Below, piece after piece: positions 62,165 through 64,000 of a DNA stretch of 64,000 bases. This DNA is from Pseudomonas sp. Its GTDB lineage: Bacteria > Pseudomonadota > Gammaproteobacteria > Pseudomonadales > Pseudomonadaceae. The translations under genes were made by a program, and so were the position numbers. The stretch is taken from positions 1 through 64,000 of the forward strand of contig NZ_JAUXXP010000001.1 of assembly GCF_030684895.1 (NCBI RefSeq), written 5' to 3'. Within the stretch, counting starts at the first letter, position 1; every line of letters starts with the position of its first letter. The notes under the pieces were generated by a model. It saw nothing but the letters and a program-made list of their open reading frames with translations, was not told where the DNA came from and did not search any database.

Positions 62165-63377
62165 ACGACGCCCCAGCCTGCTTCTGCTGGTCGAGCTGGC
62201 CGCCCGCGACCTGTGGCACGACCGCAAGGTCTCGTTGTGCATCGTCGCCTCGCTGGTGGCGGTGATCGCGCCGCTGCTGCTGCTGTTCGGCCTCAAGCAC
62301 GGCGTGGTGTCGCAGTTGAATAACGAACTGCTCAGCGACCCGCGTAATCTGGAAGTGCGCATGCTGGGCAATTACAACCTTGCCGGCGACTGGTTCGAGC
62401 AGGTGCGCAACCAGCCGGGTGTTGGCTTCGTCATTCCGCTGACCCGCTCGCTGAATACCACCGCCGACCTGATGCGCGACAACCAGCATTTTGTCGCCAA
62501 CGCGGAAGTCATCCCCAGCGCCAGCGGTGACCCGCTGATCGGCACATTGCCGGCTCCAGCCACTCAGCAACAGGTGCTGCTCAGCGCCAGCGCGGCCAGC
62601 AAACTTGGCGTGAAAAGCGGCGATCAGATGCGCCTGCTGGTGCTGCGCAAACTGCAGGGTAACAACGAGCGCGGCGACTATGCCGTGACCGTCGGCGGCG
62701 TGCTGGAGCACAACCTGTTTACCCGTCCGGCCGTACTGGTTCACCTCGACCTGCTGGTGGCCATGGAGAACTTTCGCGACGGCTACGCCGTGCCGCAATT
62801 CGGGTTCGACAGCGGTACGCCAGCGCCCGTTCGTGAGCGTTACGCCCGCGCGCGGATTTACGCGCAAGGTCTGGACGATGTCGCCACCATCGCCGCCAGG
62901 CTGGAAGGCGAACGGATTGAAAGCAGCACCCGCGCCGCCGAGATCGAATCAGTCAAAGCCATCAGCCATGTACTCGGGCTGATCTTCGCGGTAATCGCCT
63001 GGACTGCGGTGATCGGCTGCGTAGCCTCGCTGATCGGTGCCTTTCTGGCCAACATCGACCGCAAACGCAAAGACCTCGCCCTGCTACGCCTGCTGGGCTT
63101 CCAGCGCTCGGCGGCCGGGCTGTACATCATGGTGCAAGCGGCGCTGTTGACCTGCCTGGCATTTGCCCTTGGCTACGGCGCGTACCTGATCGGCAGCAGC
63201 GTGTTCAACAGCGCGCTGGGTAACAATCTGGTGGGCGATGGTTTCGTCTGCAAGCTGGAAAATATTCATATTCTGCTGGCCTTCGCCAGCGCATTGCTGC
63301 TCGCCATTCTGGTGGCGGCTGTAGGAGGTTTTCGTGCGATTCACATTCAACCGGCTGAAAGCCTGCGTGACCTCTAA
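62151..63377 (+). CDS. FtsX/LolC-type ABC permease (TagS-like)
   Basis: MTPSKRRPSLLLLVELAARDLWHDRKVSLCIVASLVAVIAPLLLLFGLKHGVV...GAFLANIDRKRKDLALLRLLGFQRSAAGLYIMVQA...FRAIHIQPAESLRDL; 14-nt overlap with the ATPase gene. Confidence 0.88.
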   Translation: MTPSKRRPSLLLLVELAARDLWHDRKVSLCIVASLVAVIAPLLLLFGLKHGVVSQLNNELLSDPRNLEVRMLGNYNLAGDWFEQVRNQPGVGFVIPLTRSLNTTADLMRDNQHFVANAEVIPSASGDPLIGTLPAPATQQQVLLSASAASKLGVKSGDQMRLLVLRKLQGNNERGDYAVTVGGVLEHNLFTRPAVLVHLDLLVAMENFRDGYAVPQFGFDSGTPAPVRERYARARIYAQGLDDVATIAARLEGERIESSTRAAEIESVKAISHVLGLIFAVIAWTAVIGCVASLIGAFLANIDRKRKDLALLRLLGFQRSAAGLYIMVQAALLTCLAFALGYGAYLIGSSVFNSALGNNLVGDGFVCKLENIHILLAFASALLLAILVAAVGGFRAIHIQPAESLRDL

Positions 63378-64000
63378 CGCAAGCGGTGCGGCGCTGTTGG
63401 GTGGCGTGCTGTTGGCCACCTGTAGCCTGAGCGCCCAGGCCGCCTGGGAAGAAAAGTACTACAACCCCAAGCCGGCGGATGAGGACGTCACTCTGCCAAT
63501 GCCCTGCGAAGGCTCCCTAACCCTGCGTAAAGTGCAGGTGCCGGTGGCCAGCCCGATGGGTGATTACGGCGTGACCCTGGGCCAGGACAGCGATGAATGG
63601 GGTTATATCGAGCAAGCCCGACCGAGCTTTATCGCCGGCAGCTTTACCGTGCAGAAGCCGGCACCGGGCCGCTATTACCTGCTGGCCAAGTACGAACTTA
63701 ACGAGCTGCAGTATCAGGCGGTGATGAACGACACCTGCCCGACACCTTCGGCCAAGCTGCGCCTGCCGCAAGTGGGCATCAGTTGGTTCGACGCCACCGC
63801 CTTTGCCGATAAATACAGCCTGTGGCTGCGCAAAAATGCTGCAGCCAAACTACCCAAGGAGGACGGTGCCGCAGGCTTCCTGCGTCTGCCCACCGAAGCA
63901 GAGTGGGAGTTTGCCGCCCGTGGCGGCATGGCAGTTTCTCAGGCTGAATTTCGCGACATCCGCTTCCCCACCCCGGACGGCGGCCTGGGCGGCTATGCCT
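63334..64000 (+). CDS. Formylglycine-generating-enzyme/SUMF1-like periplasmic protein (TagR-like), truncated by window end
   Basis: GTG start after AGGAGG; translated by hand: VRFTFNRLKACVTSNASGAALLGGVLLATCSLSAQAAWEEKYYNP...AGSFTVQKPAPGRYYLLAKYELNELQYQAVMND...ISWFDATAFADKYSLWL...FLRLPTEAEWEFAARGG. Not in the ORF track. Confidence 0.88.
   Translation, partial: MRFTFNRLKACVTSNASGAALLGGVLLATCSLSAQAAWEEKYYNPKPADEDVTLPMPCEGSLTLRKVQVPVASPMGDYGVTLGQDSDEWGYIEQARPSFIAGSFTVQKPAPGRYYLLAKYELNELQYQAVMNDTCPTPSAKLRLPQVGISWFDATAFADKYSLWLRKNAAAKLPKEDGAAGFLRLPTEAEWEFAARGGMAVSQAEFRDIRFPTPDGGLGGYA

Overview
This 64 kb, GC-rich window is a Pseudomonas-type chromosome segment. The order algB-kinB, engB-(sRNA)-polA, znuA/zur-znuC-znuB, metNIQ and coxB-coxA-ctaG-coxC supports that assignment. 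Most of it is housekeeping sequence: TAXI-TRAP transporter, amidase, MarC, cryptochrome-DASH, diguanylate cyclase, DsbA, cytochromes c4/c5, EngB, PolA, homoserine kinase, zinc and methionine ABC uptake, an aa3 oxidase cluster with assembly factors, and carbonic anhydrase. An orphan T6SS vgrG/hcp pair is at the left edge.

The most unusual region is the right-hand ~13 kb (51179-64000). It is a tightly packed operon-like block encoding SrfA-like, SrfB-like (actin/HSP70-type ATPase motifs) and SrfC-like (dynamin-type GTPase motifs) proteins. These are followed by a single-TM protein with a Glu-Pro-rich linker, a periplasmic VWA protein resembling a PpkA C-terminal half without a kinase, and a LolCDE/FtsX-type ABC ATPase/permease plus FGE/SUMF1 protein. 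The last three resemble the TagT-TagS-TagR module of the T6SS threonine-phosphorylation pathway. The TagR-like ORF is cut by the window end and is absent from the ORF track.

Regulatory highlights are two sigma54-type promoters with IHF-consensus sites and upstream palindromes (hcp, and the BON-domain gene opposite algB), an ErsA/Spot42-like sRNA between engB and polA with an AlgU-like promoter, and a TGTACA repeat operator upstream of cry-DASH. All calls come from reading the sequence; no searches were run.
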